The notes under the pieces were generated by a model. The model was given only the letters and a program-made list of their open reading frames with translations. It did not search any database and was not told where the DNA came from. Below are positions 46,819 to 56,789 of a DNA stretch of 64,000 nt, piece by piece. The number at the start of each line of letters is the position of its first letter. The stretch's first letter is position 1. The stretch covers positions 1 to 64,000 of the forward strand of contig JAHIND010000016.1 in NCBI GenBank assembly GCA_018896025.1. Reading direction: 5' to 3'. The position numbers were made by a program, and so were the translations under genes. The stretch is from Pseudomonadota bacterium (GTDB lineage Bacteria > Desulfobacterota > Desulfarculia > Desulfarculales > Desulfarculaceae).

Positions 46819-48642
46819 TCATGAACATCCAAGATTAGGCCCACCCAAAGACGATGCTCTAAATTGGTCGACTTGGGTATTCACCGCCAGGTTTTTCGAG
46901 TGATATTTTTTCATCCAGGTCCGCGCGTCTGATCCAGCCTGCTTCAGCTTTTCGGGGCATCGATACAATTCCGCGATAGCTTGAACGATGTCGCCTTCCG
47001 TGCGGCAATTTATTACCGGAGGGCACTGTGGGTATTGGCGCAACACGACCCTTTCATCGAGATAGGTCATTATCGGAGCGCCGACCGCCATTGCTTTGAA
47101 CAGAACGCCTCCGAAAGCGCCAAGTAAAAATTGATCTACAACGCAGTGGGCGGCTCTGGCCATCCGTTCGAAAGCGACCATGGCCATGGGCTCAACCCAC
47201 TTTACATTTTGCGAAAACCCCAGCTCGTTAATCAATGCTTTGGTCTGTTTGACATTTTTGCCCCATTGGCAACAGACGAGGCCCAGGGAAAGACTCTGTT
47301 TGCGCAAGGTGCCAACCGCCCGAATGAATACATCGTTCGCCTTGTCGGCATAACCGGTGCCGGGCACCCAGTCCTGGCGGGTTGGGAAGAAAAATAGCAT
47401 TTCACAGCGCAGTTCCTGACACAACCGTAGACGGTCCTTTTCCCAACCCGAGACGGCAAGTCCGTGGTCCTCGTCATAGGGGTGGTTGATCAGGGTGTAG
47501 CGGCCTGGGGCAAGCTTCTCCGCGCTGGCCACACAGTCGGTGTTGGTGACAAAAACATGTTGGGCCATGCGATAAGCAAGGGAGGTGGCCCTGCCCACCG
47601 AAGTGTCTTGATATGGTATCTCTCTGATGGTGCCGTGCTCCAAGGCGAAATAGCTTTTATCGGCTATCATCGGAATGATGGGGTCGGTGGAATAAGCAAT
47701 GATGAAATCATAGTTTTCGAATAATTGCTTCCAAAGGGGAATTATGTTTTGGTAGCTGATGAGGTCGCCATAAGAGAGGGCGTCCTCCCGGTCTGGAAAT
47801 TCTTGGCGATATTTTTCTATCAAATAATTTACTCTGTTATTAAACTCCGAGTCGATTGTTATATTTTTTCTGGATAAAACCACCGATGGTAATCTGATTA
47901 TCAGGTGTAGTGATTTTAAGAATACTTTAATTAATAAAAAGGCGGCGCTTGTCACGTATTTTAATATAGTTAGCAAGATTTCAATTAAGCGTGGGATTGC
48001 CAGCTTTTTGTTATAGCCTTTATCATGGGATATATGTTGTTTTATAGCCTTCCCTTTGGTTGATATATTTTGCATGAGTTTGTCGAAATAGTTAGTATTA
48101 ATAAGTTCGCCGTCAATTATGGCGATCATGGATTTGTATTTATTTTTGGCCTTGTGCAAAATATGCCGAGTCATCTTCCGTGACTTTGTGAAGAAATCTA
48201 TGCTTTTTTGGACCAATGGAGGCCCTTTGTCAAACGGGCTGTAGCCACTGCGAGATACGAGCTTTTTCCAAAGTATTTCCGCCGCGCCTTGATCTCTCTT
48301 CCTTTTGGCTACAAGGTAGTCGATGCATCTTTTGATGGGCCCTTGGGCAAACCACCTTGGGCGGTTGCAGGTTTTTATACCGGCGGCAATCCAGTTTGGC
48401 TTGAAAGGGTCTAATATAGGCCCTGAAAACTCAACATCTTCCCACTCGTAACAACCCATGATGTGATAATAATCATAACAAATTACATCGCAGTCTATGC
48501 CGGCCGAGATCAGCAACTTGGCGTTGTTGTAGGCGTTGTTGGCAATATTACCTATATGCAAAACTCTGGGGCTGCGCCCGTGTTTATGTTTGAAATCCGC
48601 CAGCCACTTGCTGTTTTCTGGTGACAAAGATGTTTCCGGCAA
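46819..48642 (-). CDS. Large glycosyltransferase-like protein (paralogue C) with low-GC insert
   Basis: 607 aa. The N-terminus has RVLHIGNIANNAYNNAKLL, a GT4-like acceptor domain. The C-terminal part keeps the paralogue pattern in weaker form (CVVDQFLLGAFGGVLFKAMAV, APIMTYLDE), with lysine where the others have glutamate. Between residues about 130 and 290 is a lysine/isoleucine-rich stretch with a hydrophobic segment (SAAFLLIKVFLKSLHLII) absent from paralogues A and B. The AT content here is the highest in the window. Confidence 0.7.
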   Translation of the reverse strand: MPETSLSPENSKWLADFKHKHGRSPRVLHIGNIANNAYNNAKLLISAGIDCDVICYDYYHIMGCYEWEDVEFSGPILDPFKPNWIAAGIKTCNRPRWFAQGPIKRCIDYLVAKRKRDQGAAEILWKKLVSRSGYSPFDKGPPLVQKSIDFFTKSRKMTRHILHKAKNKYKSMIAIIDGELINTNYFDKLMQNISTKGKAIKQHISHDKGYNKKLAIPRLIEILLTILKYVTSAAFLLIKVFLKSLHLIIRLPSVVLSRKNITIDSEFNNRVNYLIEKYRQEFPDREDALSYGDLISYQNIIPLWKQLFENYDFIIAYSTDPIIPMIADKSYFALEHGTIREIPYQDTSVGRATSLAYRMAQHVFVTNTDCVASAEKLAPGRYTLINHPYDEDHGLAVSGWEKDRLRLCQELRCEMLFFFPTRQDWVPGTGYADKANDVFIRAVGTLRKQSLSLGLVCCQWGKNVKQTKALINELGFSQNVKWVEPMAMVAFERMARAAHCVVDQFLLGAFGGVLFKAMAVGAPIMTYLDERVVLRQYPQCPPVINCRTEGDIVQAIAELYRCPEKLKQAGSDARTWMKKYHSKNLAVNTQVDQFRASSLGGPNLGCS

Positions 48643-48648
48643 TTTGCT

Positions 48649-49617
48649 TTACCTTTTCGATTCAGTTGTGTCGCTCTTTGGTGCATTTGCGGTGAGATAA
48701 TCTTCGAGGTGCCTTGATGCTACCTCAAGCGAGGCGGCAAAGTTAAGTTTGTCATTATCGGTTATGGCGTTTTGTGCGATGAAGTTTTGGATGCACTGTG
48801 AAACATCGGCAGACTCAGAGTAATTTTTAGTGGCCGTGTAGAATAGTTCATGGCCGCCGCGATGAGCTACGGACAGGTCGAGGAATGCGGCGATGTGTGC
48901 CACCAAGGCATCTTTGCACCTTGCTATAAATGGGCTTACCGGGTTGTGGAAACTCACTCCTTTAATGGCAAAGGTGGTGGAAATAAATTGTAAGAACTCC
49001 TCTGGATCATAAGCATGATGGTTGGGGCCTGGGTCAGGCTCAGGGTATTCGCGCGTATGGTTGAGACGATAAACCATATGGCGAAAATGCATTAAAGCGC
49101 CGGACAACCAACCATCGGTATCAGACAAACGCTTGGATTGCAGCGGCTCTCTGCCAATCAAAACGCCATGCTCGTCAAGGACCCGGTTGATTTCCTCCAG
49201 CGCTTTAATGAGCAGATCGTCGTGAACATGGTGGAATGCGCTTGATACGATAACGATGTCAAAGCTGCCGGAATCAAACGGGAGGTCAAAAAAACTGCCT
49301 ACTTCAAACTTGCCGTCAGGATAGAGAGATTGGGCCTGTTCGATCATTTTGGGCGACAGGTCCACTCCAACTATATTGTCGGTCCCCCCCAACTTGGTTG
49401 CGAAAATTCCCCACAACGACGCAGGGCCGCAGGCAAGATCAAGAACCCGGTCTTGGCTGTGATAGTGCTCGCAGACATAATCTACGAACTGTGAATCAAA
49501 ATATCTCATTATGGGTGACTTGTGATAATCACGATTGTAGCGCTCCGCGATACTGTCTTCGAAATCCTTCTCCAAGGCATCGGTGGCAGTCGGTGAAATT
49601 TTTGTGGGGTCCGTCAT
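48649..49617 (-). CDS. Class I SAM-dependent methyltransferase
   Basis: 322 aa. Motif I VLDLACGPASLWGIFATKLG and IVIVSSAFHHVHDD place it in the Methyltransf_25 group. It lies directly downstream of the Wzt gene, where chain-terminating methyltransferases of O-antigen loci are often found. AT-rich like its neighbours. Confidence 0.8.
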   Translation of the reverse strand: MTDPTKISPTATDALEKDFEDSIAERYNRDYHKSPIMRYFDSQFVDYVCEHYHSQDRVLDLACGPASLWGIFATKLGGTDNIVGVDLSPKMIEQAQSLYPDGKFEVGSFFDLPFDSGSFDIVIVSSAFHHVHDDLLIKALEEINRVLDEHGVLIGREPLQSKRLSDTDGWLSGALMHFRHMVYRLNHTREYPEPDPGPNHHAYDPEEFLQFISTTFAIKGVSFHNPVSPFIARCKDALVAHIAAFLDLSVAHRGGHELFYTATKNYSESADVSQCIQNFIAQNAITDNDKLNFAASLEVASRHLEDYLTANAPKSDTTESKR

Positions 49618-49700
49618 GTGGCGAGCCTTGTCATGCGCTAAGACTTGTCAAACAAACCATGGACAGGGCAACCCGGAATTAAACCCGGTCATGAATAATG

Positions 49701-51476
49701 CTAATTGTATTTTTGCAGGCTCACCCTGGCCCGGTGATTTACGGCCCCAAATTGCACCGAATAAATCTCTCTTGATACGTGAAATTTCATGGCTGATATT
49801 TTTCTGTCAAAGGTCTCTACCTCGGATTGCACTATATCCTTGTGCCAGGGCGAGGTTACCGCGGTTACCGTGATATCGTAATCGCCCGAGGAGAAGTGAT
49901 TATCATCAAAATGGAAGCTTAGTGTCACCTTTTTTGCACCCGAGGTGTCCAACGGCTGCTCAAAATCAGAGGGCTGCCAGAAGATATAAACGCCGTCGGA
50001 TCTGTTTATCTGCAAGCAGATGCAAAATTTGGGTGCATCCTCCAGGCAGTCGGCGTCCACCTTGACCAGGAAGGGCTCGCCCTCTCGCACCACGTTGGTC
50101 TCGACGCTTTGCGTGCACACCTTTACCGAGGTGATTTCAATGGGCGAGAGGCGCCGGTGCTGGGCCAGGATGAGGGCGTTTTCTTTGGCCTGCTGGTTGG
50201 CCGGCATGATGGCGCCGTCGGCCGTAAAACGGGTCCAGCCGTCCGCGAGAGGCTCCTTGGACAAGACTTCAAGCGGTGTCCAGGCCGCCTCCATCAAATC
50301 AATGGACTCCAACACAAGGTCGGGCTGGTAGTCCTCGGACAGGGCCACCCAATCGACTCGCACTTCCCATGGCTGCTCGGCGTATGCCTCGGGACGGCGA
50401 GCCAGAAAGTGGCCGCCCCTGCGGGCTCCGGTGCGCGAGACCAGCATGCGCGAGGCGACGCCTTGTTTGGTGAACAGGCGGCCCCATTCGCAGCCCAGGG
50501 CGTCGATATATGAAGCCATGCCCTGGTCTTCGGCATCCACCGGCACGTCCAGGTAATCCTCGCGAGAGCCGTCTTGCCAACGCACCCTGAGGTCTCGCAC
50601 ATAGTAAACCCCGCCCGCGCCGGCGTCCTTGGGGGCGCGCAGGCGCAAGCGCACCATGTCCGGGTCCGGGATGTCATCCGGCGAGGCGAAATGAAGGCTT
50701 TTCTCCACACGCTGGATATTGGCCTCGCGCACCGATTCGTCGTCGCTGCGGGCCATGTCTTCGTCGTATTTAGCGGTGACGTAATCCACGGGCCCCATGA
50801 GCCGGATGCCACCGCTCTCCAGCCAGATGGCGGTGTCGCACAACTGGCGCACCGCGGCGATGGCGTGGCTGACGAACAAAAGCGCCTTGCCCTTGTCGCA
50901 CATCTCTTTCATGCGGCGCATGGCCTTGCCCGCGAAATAGCCATCTCCAACCCCCAGCACTTCGTCCACGATGAGGATTTCCGGGCTGATCGCCGTGGCG
51001 ATGGCAAAAGACAGGCGGGCGCTCATGCCGGTGCTGTAGGTCTTTACCGGCTGATGGATAAAGGCGCCCAGTTCGGCGAAATCCACGATGTCTCTGGTCA
51101 GCCCGGAGATTTGCGCAGCAGAGCAGCCTTGCAACAGCAGGTTGAACCTGATGTTCTCGATGCCGGTTTGCTCCACATTCCAGGCGGGCACCAGGCTCAG
51201 GAGAGCGGATATCTTGCCGTTCACCTCCACCGACCCGGAGGTGGGGAGCAGGTTGCCCGCGATGATTTGCAAGAGGGTGCTTTTGCCCGCGCCGTTGGGG
51301 CCGATGATGCCGACTCTCTGGCCGGAGCGCACGCTAAAGGACACATCGCGCAGAGCCCAGAACAAGTCGTGCCGCACGCCGCCCAGCACCATCTCCTTGA
51401 GCATGTCCATGGGCCGGGCATACAGGGGATAGGCTTTGGACAGGCCGCGTATTTCGATGATCTTGTCGCTGCTCAC
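49701..51476 (-). CDS. Polysaccharide ABC exporter ATPase (Wzt-like) with long C-terminal domain
   Basis: 591 aa. The ATPase half (residues 1-240) has Walker A GPNGAGKST, the signature YSTGMSARLSFA and Walker B ILIVDEVLGVGD. The remaining 350 residues contain a Wzt C-terminal beta-sandwich at the end (from about 440: PIEITSVKVCTQ, FEQPLDTSGAKKVTLSFHF), preceded by an extra domain. GTG start at 51476 overlaps the permease stop by four bases. In Wzt the C-terminal domain binds the terminal modification of the glycan to license export. Confidence 0.87.
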   Translation of the reverse strand: MSSDKIIEIRGLSKAYPLYARPMDMLKEMVLGGVRHDLFWALRDVSFSVRSGQRVGIIGPNGAGKSTLLQIIAGNLLPTSGSVEVNGKISALLSLVPAWNVEQTGIENIRFNLLLQGCSAAQISGLTRDIVDFAELGAFIHQPVKTYSTGMSARLSFAIATAISPEILIVDEVLGVGDGYFAGKAMRRMKEMCDKGKALLFVSHAIAAVRQLCDTAIWLESGGIRLMGPVDYVTAKYDEDMARSDDESVREANIQRVEKSLHFASPDDIPDPDMVRLRLRAPKDAGAGGVYYVRDLRVRWQDGSREDYLDVPVDAEDQGMASYIDALGCEWGRLFTKQGVASRMLVSRTGARRGGHFLARRPEAYAEQPWEVRVDWVALSEDYQPDLVLESIDLMEAAWTPLEVLSKEPLADGWTRFTADGAIMPANQQAKENALILAQHRRLSPIEITSVKVCTQSVETNVVREGEPFLVKVDADCLEDAPKFCICLQINRSDGVYIFWQPSDFEQPLDTSGAKKVTLSFHFDDNHFSSGDYDITVTAVTSPWHKDIVQSEVETFDRKISAMKFHVSREIYSVQFGAVNHRARVSLQKYN

Positions 51477-52312
51477 ACCAGGCTCCCAAACATAGGTTTG
51501 GTCCGTTTGAACAGGCGATAACCACCGGCAAAAGCGAGGATCGACCAGGCGAAGAAGATTACCCAGGCCCAGGGATGGGCTATCCTGCCGAAGTAAATCA
51601 CGTCCTGGTAGACCCAGGTCATGTAGGTGAAGGGGTTGGCCCAGATTATGGGCCGGAAGATCTCGGGCACCCAGCCGGGCAGAAAAACCACCGGCATAAG
51701 GAAGATGGCCACCAGGCTGAATAGCTGGACGAAATCTTTTATGTCCTTGAAAAAGACGGCCACCGCGCTGAGGATGAAGGCCACCCCGAGCATGGCCAAT
51801 ATCTGCACCAAGAGCACCAGCGGCAGCAGGGCCCAGGTGGCCATGACCACCTGTTGGGAAGCGGCCACGTAGATAAGCGTGGCCAGGATTCCCGTGAACC
51901 AAATCACCAGGGAGGAGACCACGTCGCGGATGGGCAGAATCTCTATGGGGAAGATGAATTGCTTGACCAACGACGAGTTGGCGATGACGGCGGTGACCGA
52001 GGTGCTCATGGCCGTCTGGAAGGTCAGCCAGGGGATGAGGCCGGAGAGTATGTAGGTGGTGTAATCCAGGGGCAGCTCCCTGGTACCTCCGATGCGCTGG
52101 GCGAACACTATGCCGAACAGGAAAAGATAGAGCAGGGTGATGGCCAGGGGGTGGAGGATGACCCAGAACCCGCCCAGGAATTGGCCCTTGTAGCGGCCGA
52201 AGATATTTTCCTTGGACATTTCATAGATCAGACGGGCATGAGGGCGCATGAAACCCCAGGCCTCTCTCAAGGCCCTGTAGTTAGCGACCGGGTTGAAAAT
52301 GCGCAAAAACAT
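51473..52312 (-). CDS. Polysaccharide ABC exporter permease (Wzm-like)
   Basis: 279 aa, ABC-2 type, about six membrane spans (LGGFWVILHPLAITLLYLFL, IFLMPVVFLPGWVP). It forms the transmembrane channel for lipid-linked glycan with the ATPase encoded next to it. Confidence 0.9.
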   Translation of the reverse strand: MFLRIFNPVANYRALREAWGFMRPHARLIYEMSKENIFGRYKGQFLGGFWVILHPLAITLLYLFLFGIVFAQRIGGTRELPLDYTTYILSGLIPWLTFQTAMSTSVTAVIANSSLVKQFIFPIEILPIRDVVSSLVIWFTGILATLIYVAASQQVVMATWALLPLVLLVQILAMLGVAFILSAVAVFFKDIKDFVQLFSLVAIFLMPVVFLPGWVPEIFRPIIWANPFTYMTWVYQDVIYFGRIAHPWAWVIFFAWSILAFAGGYRLFKRTKPMFGSLV

Positions 52313-52371
52313 TCAGCTACACAGTCTCGTTGGTGCCGTCTGTACTAATGATAAAGCGCCCTGTCCGTCTC

Positions 52372-54246
52372 CTAAACCATGAAGGCTTCGCACCACTTTT
52401 CCAGGCTAAGCATGGACCAGATCAAAAGGCGGCGGTTTTCCCTGCCTTCCAGGTGATCGCTGATCAAGGACCTAACCACCTTGGGATCAAGGTAATTGTA
52501 AATATTGGCCCGGTCGTTGAAAAGCTTCTGCTTTACATAGTCGATGCTCTCGCCCTTGAACCAGGTGGCGTCGGGAGCGGAGAAGCCCTGCTTTTCGCCG
52601 TTGGTGATGGCCTCGGGGATGTAGCGCTCCATGGCCTTGCGCAGGATCAACTTGCCGTCGCGGTTCTTCTGGAAATAGCGGGCCGTCTTGGGTCCGGGCT
52701 CGTTTTCGTTGAGGCTGATGACTTTGCCCAGGTTGCCCAGCTTTAGGCCGATGGGGATGCGCATGGCAAAGTCGACCAGGTCGTTATCCAAAAACGGCAC
52801 CCGGGTTTCCAGGGAATTGGCCATGCCCAGCTTGTCTTCAATCACCAACAGTCCGTGCAAAAAAGTCTTGGCCTCGAAATACAGCGAGTGGTTGATGTAG
52901 TCCTCGGGGCGGGTGAGCCTGCTGACCTGCTTGCTGAACACGCCGCGGAAGATGTCCCTGGGCGCCACGTGCTTCACGTCGTCCCATATGGGGGCCAGCA
53001 CCGAGTTCAGCTTACCGTTGGGGATCAGCCTCTGCCAAAAGGCGTAGTATTTATCAATGTAGTTTTCAAAATCGGTGTTGACCACGGCGCGGTAGTAGCG
53101 CCAGGGATAACCGGCGAACATCTCGTCCCCGCCGGTGCCGCACAGCACCACCTTGACGAACTTGGAGGCCAGTTGGGCCACGTAGTAGTTGGGGTAGCTC
53201 TGGCCGATGCGCGGCTCTTCCACGCAGCGGGCCAGCCGGGGCATCACCCGCTCCATGTCCCCGGCCTTGAGCACCATCTCGTAATGCTCGGTCTTGAACA
53301 GGTAGGACATGTACTCGGCGGCTTCGCGCTCATCGTAGCTGAGCTCCACGCCGGAAACCGAGTGCAAATCAAAACCGCAGGTAAAGGATTTGATGTAGGG
53401 CAAGGAATGGGCCGCCAGGGCGGTGACCGTGCCGCTGTCCATGCCGCCGCTCAGATAAGCGCCCAGCTCCACATCGCTCACCAGTTGGCGGGAGACGGCC
53501 TGGCGCAGCAGGTAGTCAAGCTCCTCCTGATAGTCGGCCTCGGCGCGCCGGGTTTCCGGCTCGCAGAAGCAAAAATCCCAATAGCGCTGCGGGCCGCTTG
53601 ATTTACCCTCGCCGTCCAGCGTCATGTGGGTGCCGGGCGGCAGCAGGCGCACGCCCTTGAAGAGAGTCTTGTCGGTGAAAAAATTCTGGAACGAGAGGTA
53701 TTCCACCAGGGCTTCGCGGTCCAAGTCCGTTTGGTAGTGTGGATGGGCCAGGATGGCTTTTATTTCCGAGCCGAAAAGAAAGGATTCGCCGCTCCAGGCA
53801 TAGTAAAGCGGCTTTATGCCGTAGCGGTCCCGGGCCAAGAGCATGCGGCGTTCGGCCTTGTCCCACAGGGCGAAGGCGAACATGCCGTTGAAGCGATTGA
53901 GGGCCTCCAGCCCCCATTGGGCCATGGCCTTGAGCACCACCTCGGTGTCGGTCTTGGAGTGGAATTGGTGGCCCTTGGCCTCCAGCTCCACCCGCAGTTC
54001 CATGAAGTTGTAGACCTCGCCGTTGTAGCTGAGCACATAGCGGCCGTCTTCGGTGGCCATGGGCTGGTTGCCCGCCGCCGAGAGGTCGATGATCGCCAAG
54101 CGCCGGTGGCCCAGCCCGATGTTGCCTTTAACGTAGGCCCCTTCGCCGTCCGGACCACGGTGGGCGATGGCGTCGGTCATGCGTTTGATGGCTACGGGCG
54201 AGACCGGCCGCCCTTGTTGATTTATTACCCCGGCTATTCCGCACAC
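52372..54246 (-). CDS. asnB: Asparagine synthase-like amidotransferase, copy 3
   Basis: 624 aa. Nucleophile Cys2 (MCGIAGVINQ), LSYNGEVYNFMEL, PP-loop LSGGMDSGTVTALA and CGTGGDEMFAGYPWRYY. It is not closely similar in sequence to copies 1 and 2. Between the exporter and an epimerase gene, it is likely a glycan-amidating enzyme. Confidence 0.88.
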   Translation of the reverse strand: MCGIAGVINQQGRPVSPVAIKRMTDAIAHRGPDGEGAYVKGNIGLGHRRLAIIDLSAAGNQPMATEDGRYVLSYNGEVYNFMELRVELEAKGHQFHSKTDTEVVLKAMAQWGLEALNRFNGMFAFALWDKAERRMLLARDRYGIKPLYYAWSGESFLFGSEIKAILAHPHYQTDLDREALVEYLSFQNFFTDKTLFKGVRLLPPGTHMTLDGEGKSSGPQRYWDFCFCEPETRRAEADYQEELDYLLRQAVSRQLVSDVELGAYLSGGMDSGTVTALAAHSLPYIKSFTCGFDLHSVSGVELSYDEREAAEYMSYLFKTEHYEMVLKAGDMERVMPRLARCVEEPRIGQSYPNYYVAQLASKFVKVVLCGTGGDEMFAGYPWRYYRAVVNTDFENYIDKYYAFWQRLIPNGKLNSVLAPIWDDVKHVAPRDIFRGVFSKQVSRLTRPEDYINHSLYFEAKTFLHGLLVIEDKLGMANSLETRVPFLDNDLVDFAMRIPIGLKLGNLGKVISLNENEPGPKTARYFQKNRDGKLILRKAMERYIPEAITNGEKQGFSAPDATWFKGESIDYVKQKLFNDRANIYNYLDPKVVRSLISDHLEGRENRRLLIWSMLSLEKWCEAFMV

Positions 54247-54304
54247 GTCAGGCTGCTCGCTTCAAAGGCTTGATGGGGTCCGCTGGCTGCATGATTACGG
54301 GCGC

Positions 54305-55306
54305 TCAGTTGGCCAGGCCGACGGCCCTGCGGCGGGTCTCGACCTCGGCTATGTGGGCCGAGCGCCACTCGACCAGGCGCTTGAGCCCTTCGCGCAGGTC
54401 GAGTTGGGCGGTGAAGCCGATCTCCTGGCTGGCTCGCTTGGGGCAGCCGATGCGGTTGCGCACCAAAGTGGCCTGGCTGCGCGGCGCGTAATCGATGGAG
54501 CGGTCGCTGCCGGTCACTTCCAGGATCAGCTCGGCCAGCTCTTTGAGGGAGGTCCGCTTGCCGGTGCCCACGTTGTAGAAACGGTCCGTGGTGGCGGCCT
54601 TCATGGCGCAGACGTTGGCCGCGCCGCAGTCCTCCACGGCGACAAAGTCGAAGGCCTCGGAGCCGTCGCCCAGGATGGTGGGGTTTTTGCCCGCGTCGAT
54701 GGCGTCGAGCATCTTCATGATCACCGCGATGTAGGCCCCGTGATAGTCCTGGCGCGGGCCGTACACGTTCATATAGCGCAGGCCCACATAGTCCAGGCCG
54801 TAGCGGTAGTGGAAGGCGCGCAACATGGCTTCGCAGGCGATTTTGGTGGCGCCGTAGAAGTTCTGGTTGTTGAAGGGATGGTCCTCGTCCATGGGCTCGC
54901 GCACCGCGTCGCCGTAGACGCTGGCCGAAGACGAATACACCAGGCGCTTGACCCCCAGCTTGACGCAGGCCTCCATGACGTTGAAGGTGCCGCGCACGTT
55001 TACGTCAAAGGCGCTGCGGGGGAACTCATGGCATTGCAGCAGCCAAAGGGCCGCGAAGTGGAAGACGCCGTCAGCGTCCTTGAGGGCCGCCTCCAGGATG
55101 TCGCTCTGCATGATATCGCCGCCGATATCAAAGATTTTTACGCGGGGGTCTTTCAGGCCGGAATAAAGGTTTTCCACGCTGCCGCGCACGAAATTGTCGT
55201 AGATGACTATTTCCTTGACGTCCTCGGCGATTAGTTTGTCGAGCGTGTGGGAGCCGATTAGGCCGGCCCCGCCCACGAGTACGAGTCGCTTACCTTGCAA
55301 ATCCAT
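54305..55306 (-). CDS. NAD-dependent epimerase, UDP-glucose 4-epimerase-like
   Basis: 333 aa. The Rossmann motif is LVLVGGAGLIGSHTLDKLI; SSSASVYGDAV and YGATK provide the catalytic Ser-Tyr-Lys set. It belongs to the GalE/WbpP-like SDR group and probably supplies a sugar nucleotide for the locus. It is the upstream-most gene of the minus-strand glycan operon. Confidence 0.87.
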   Translation of the reverse strand: MDLQGKRLVLVGGAGLIGSHTLDKLIAEDVKEIVIYDNFVRGSVENLYSGLKDPRVKIFDIGGDIMQSDILEAALKDADGVFHFAALWLLQCHEFPRSAFDVNVRGTFNVMEACVKLGVKRLVYSSSASVYGDAVREPMDEDHPFNNQNFYGATKIACEAMLRAFHYRYGLDYVGLRYMNVYGPRQDYHGAYIAVIMKMLDAIDAGKNPTILGDGSEAFDFVAVEDCGAANVCAMKAATTDRFYNVGTGKRTSLKELAELILEVTGSDRSIDYAPRSQATLVRNRIGCPKRASQEIGFTAQLDLREGLKRLVEWRSAHIAEVETRRRAVGLAN

Positions 55307-55583
55307 GAGTCACCCTTTGCGTTGAATCCGGTGTCGAACTGCCTTGCTCATCCTACCCCAGGCTCGGGCCCTTGAGAAGCCGAGTGCAGCGGAAAAGCCA
55401 ATCCCGGCCCAGGCCTTCAATAGGATATTCGTTCGACCGCCACATGTATTCATTAAAATGGAACTGGCTCTAAAAAAGGCGCCGCCTGCGATTGCCCCCT
55501 AGACCAAGGCCCAAAACTGCCTCTCACTTGAGGCTTAAAGCCCGTCCAGCGGGCGATAATTCCCCGCACCGGGAGCGAATTTT

Positions 55584-56789
55584 CTAGGGGAACGCCCCGG
55601 TGACCCGAAACAGCACCAGGCGGCCCTTGCCCGTGTCGCGGGACAGGCAGTCGCCGTTGCGATCGGTGACCATGCCCACCAACCCCTCGCCATCGGCCAC
55701 CGCCTGCATGGCGTAGGGGCAGAGAATGCCCGTGGGCGTTTCTTTTATCTTGCGGGCCGAGCCGCTGTCGTCGATTCGGTAAATCTTAAGCAAGCCCTGG
55801 CTCATGCTCACCAGGTACAGGCTCCCGCCATGGACCAGCAGGCTGCCGGACATTATCCGGTCGTCGTCCAGGGTCTGGTGCCTGGTCGTCCCCGTAACCA
55901 GGTCGTGCACCGAAAAACCGGCGATGTTGGATTCGAGGTTGCGGAAGTAGCCCCAGGGGTCGAAGTGGTTGCGGTTGCGCGTGTAGGCCAATACCAGGGA
56001 GTCGCCCCGCAGGGCCATGCCGGTGAGCCAGGTGTTCAACTCCAGGCGCTCCCGGTCGAAAATCTCTTGAGTAGGGCGAAAGGTAAGTTCCTTCTTGCCC
56101 CGTTCGGCAACCGCCACTAAGACCCCGTAGTAGTGCCAGCCCTGCTTAATGGTGTTGTTGGCCAGCACCAGCCATTTGCCGTCAAGGGCGATGTGGGGAT
56201 ATTGCAGGCCTAATGGTTTTCCTGGCTCCGGGATCACCTTGCGCCTCGGGGTAAGGGCCAGGGTCTTGCAGTTGATTAGCCAAAGTCCGCCGTAAGCGTC
56301 GGCCACGTAGATGGTTCCCTCGGCCAGGGCGGCGTTGACCTTGCCCGCCGAGACAAAGCCGGGATAGACCTTACGCTGCACCAAATGCGCGCCGTCCGCG
56401 CGGAGGCGGTAGACGGTGAGGTGCAACTGCTGTTTTTGGTAACCGTTGAAAAGGTGATAGAGCATCCGGCCGCCACTCAGCAGGCACCCGGAGGTGATGT
56501 GCCCCTGGCGCTGGTCGAGATAGGCGAGGCCGTGGCCGTCATAAAACGCCAGGCGCACGGTGGAGGCCCCGTCCTTGGCCATGGTCTGCAGGTATTCAAA
56601 GTAGACGCGCCGTCCGTCCACCACCATCTTCGGCTGGAACGATTGAAAGGTGGCCTGCTTATCCGCTTCAATCGTATGCAGGAGGCGGAACTCAGCGCCT
56701 GCCCGCTCGCCCGCCAGGCAGCAACAAGCGCCGAATATGATCACGAACAGCAGAAGCATGGATGCGATGGCGCGTCCTTGATGGGTCAT
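55584..56789 (-). CDS. Secreted protein of unknown function, propeller-like
   Basis: 401 aa. Residues 1-31 form a signal peptide with a cysteine triplet (GACCCLAGE), so a lipoprotein is possible although the lipobox is poor. The rest is a run of beta-rich segments about 45 residues apart (for instance GTIYVADAYGGLWLIN, GSLYLVSMSQGLLKIY), which suggests a beta-propeller. I do not recognise the family. Its site inside the glycan locus hints at a periplasmic or surface role. Confidence 0.6.
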   Translation of the reverse strand: MTHQGRAIASMLLLFVIIFGACCCLAGERAGAEFRLLHTIEADKQATFQSFQPKMVVDGRRVYFEYLQTMAKDGASTVRLAFYDGHGLAYLDQRQGHITSGCLLSGGRMLYHLFNGYQKQQLHLTVYRLRADGAHLVQRKVYPGFVSAGKVNAALAEGTIYVADAYGGLWLINCKTLALTPRRKVIPEPGKPLGLQYPHIALDGKWLVLANNTIKQGWHYYGVLVAVAERGKKELTFRPTQEIFDRERLELNTWLTGMALRGDSLVLAYTRNRNHFDPWGYFRNLESNIAGFSVHDLVTGTTRHQTLDDDRIMSGSLLVHGGSLYLVSMSQGLLKIYRIDDSGSARKIKETPTGILCPYAMQAVADGEGLVGMVTDRNGDCLSRDTGKGRLVLFRVTGAFP

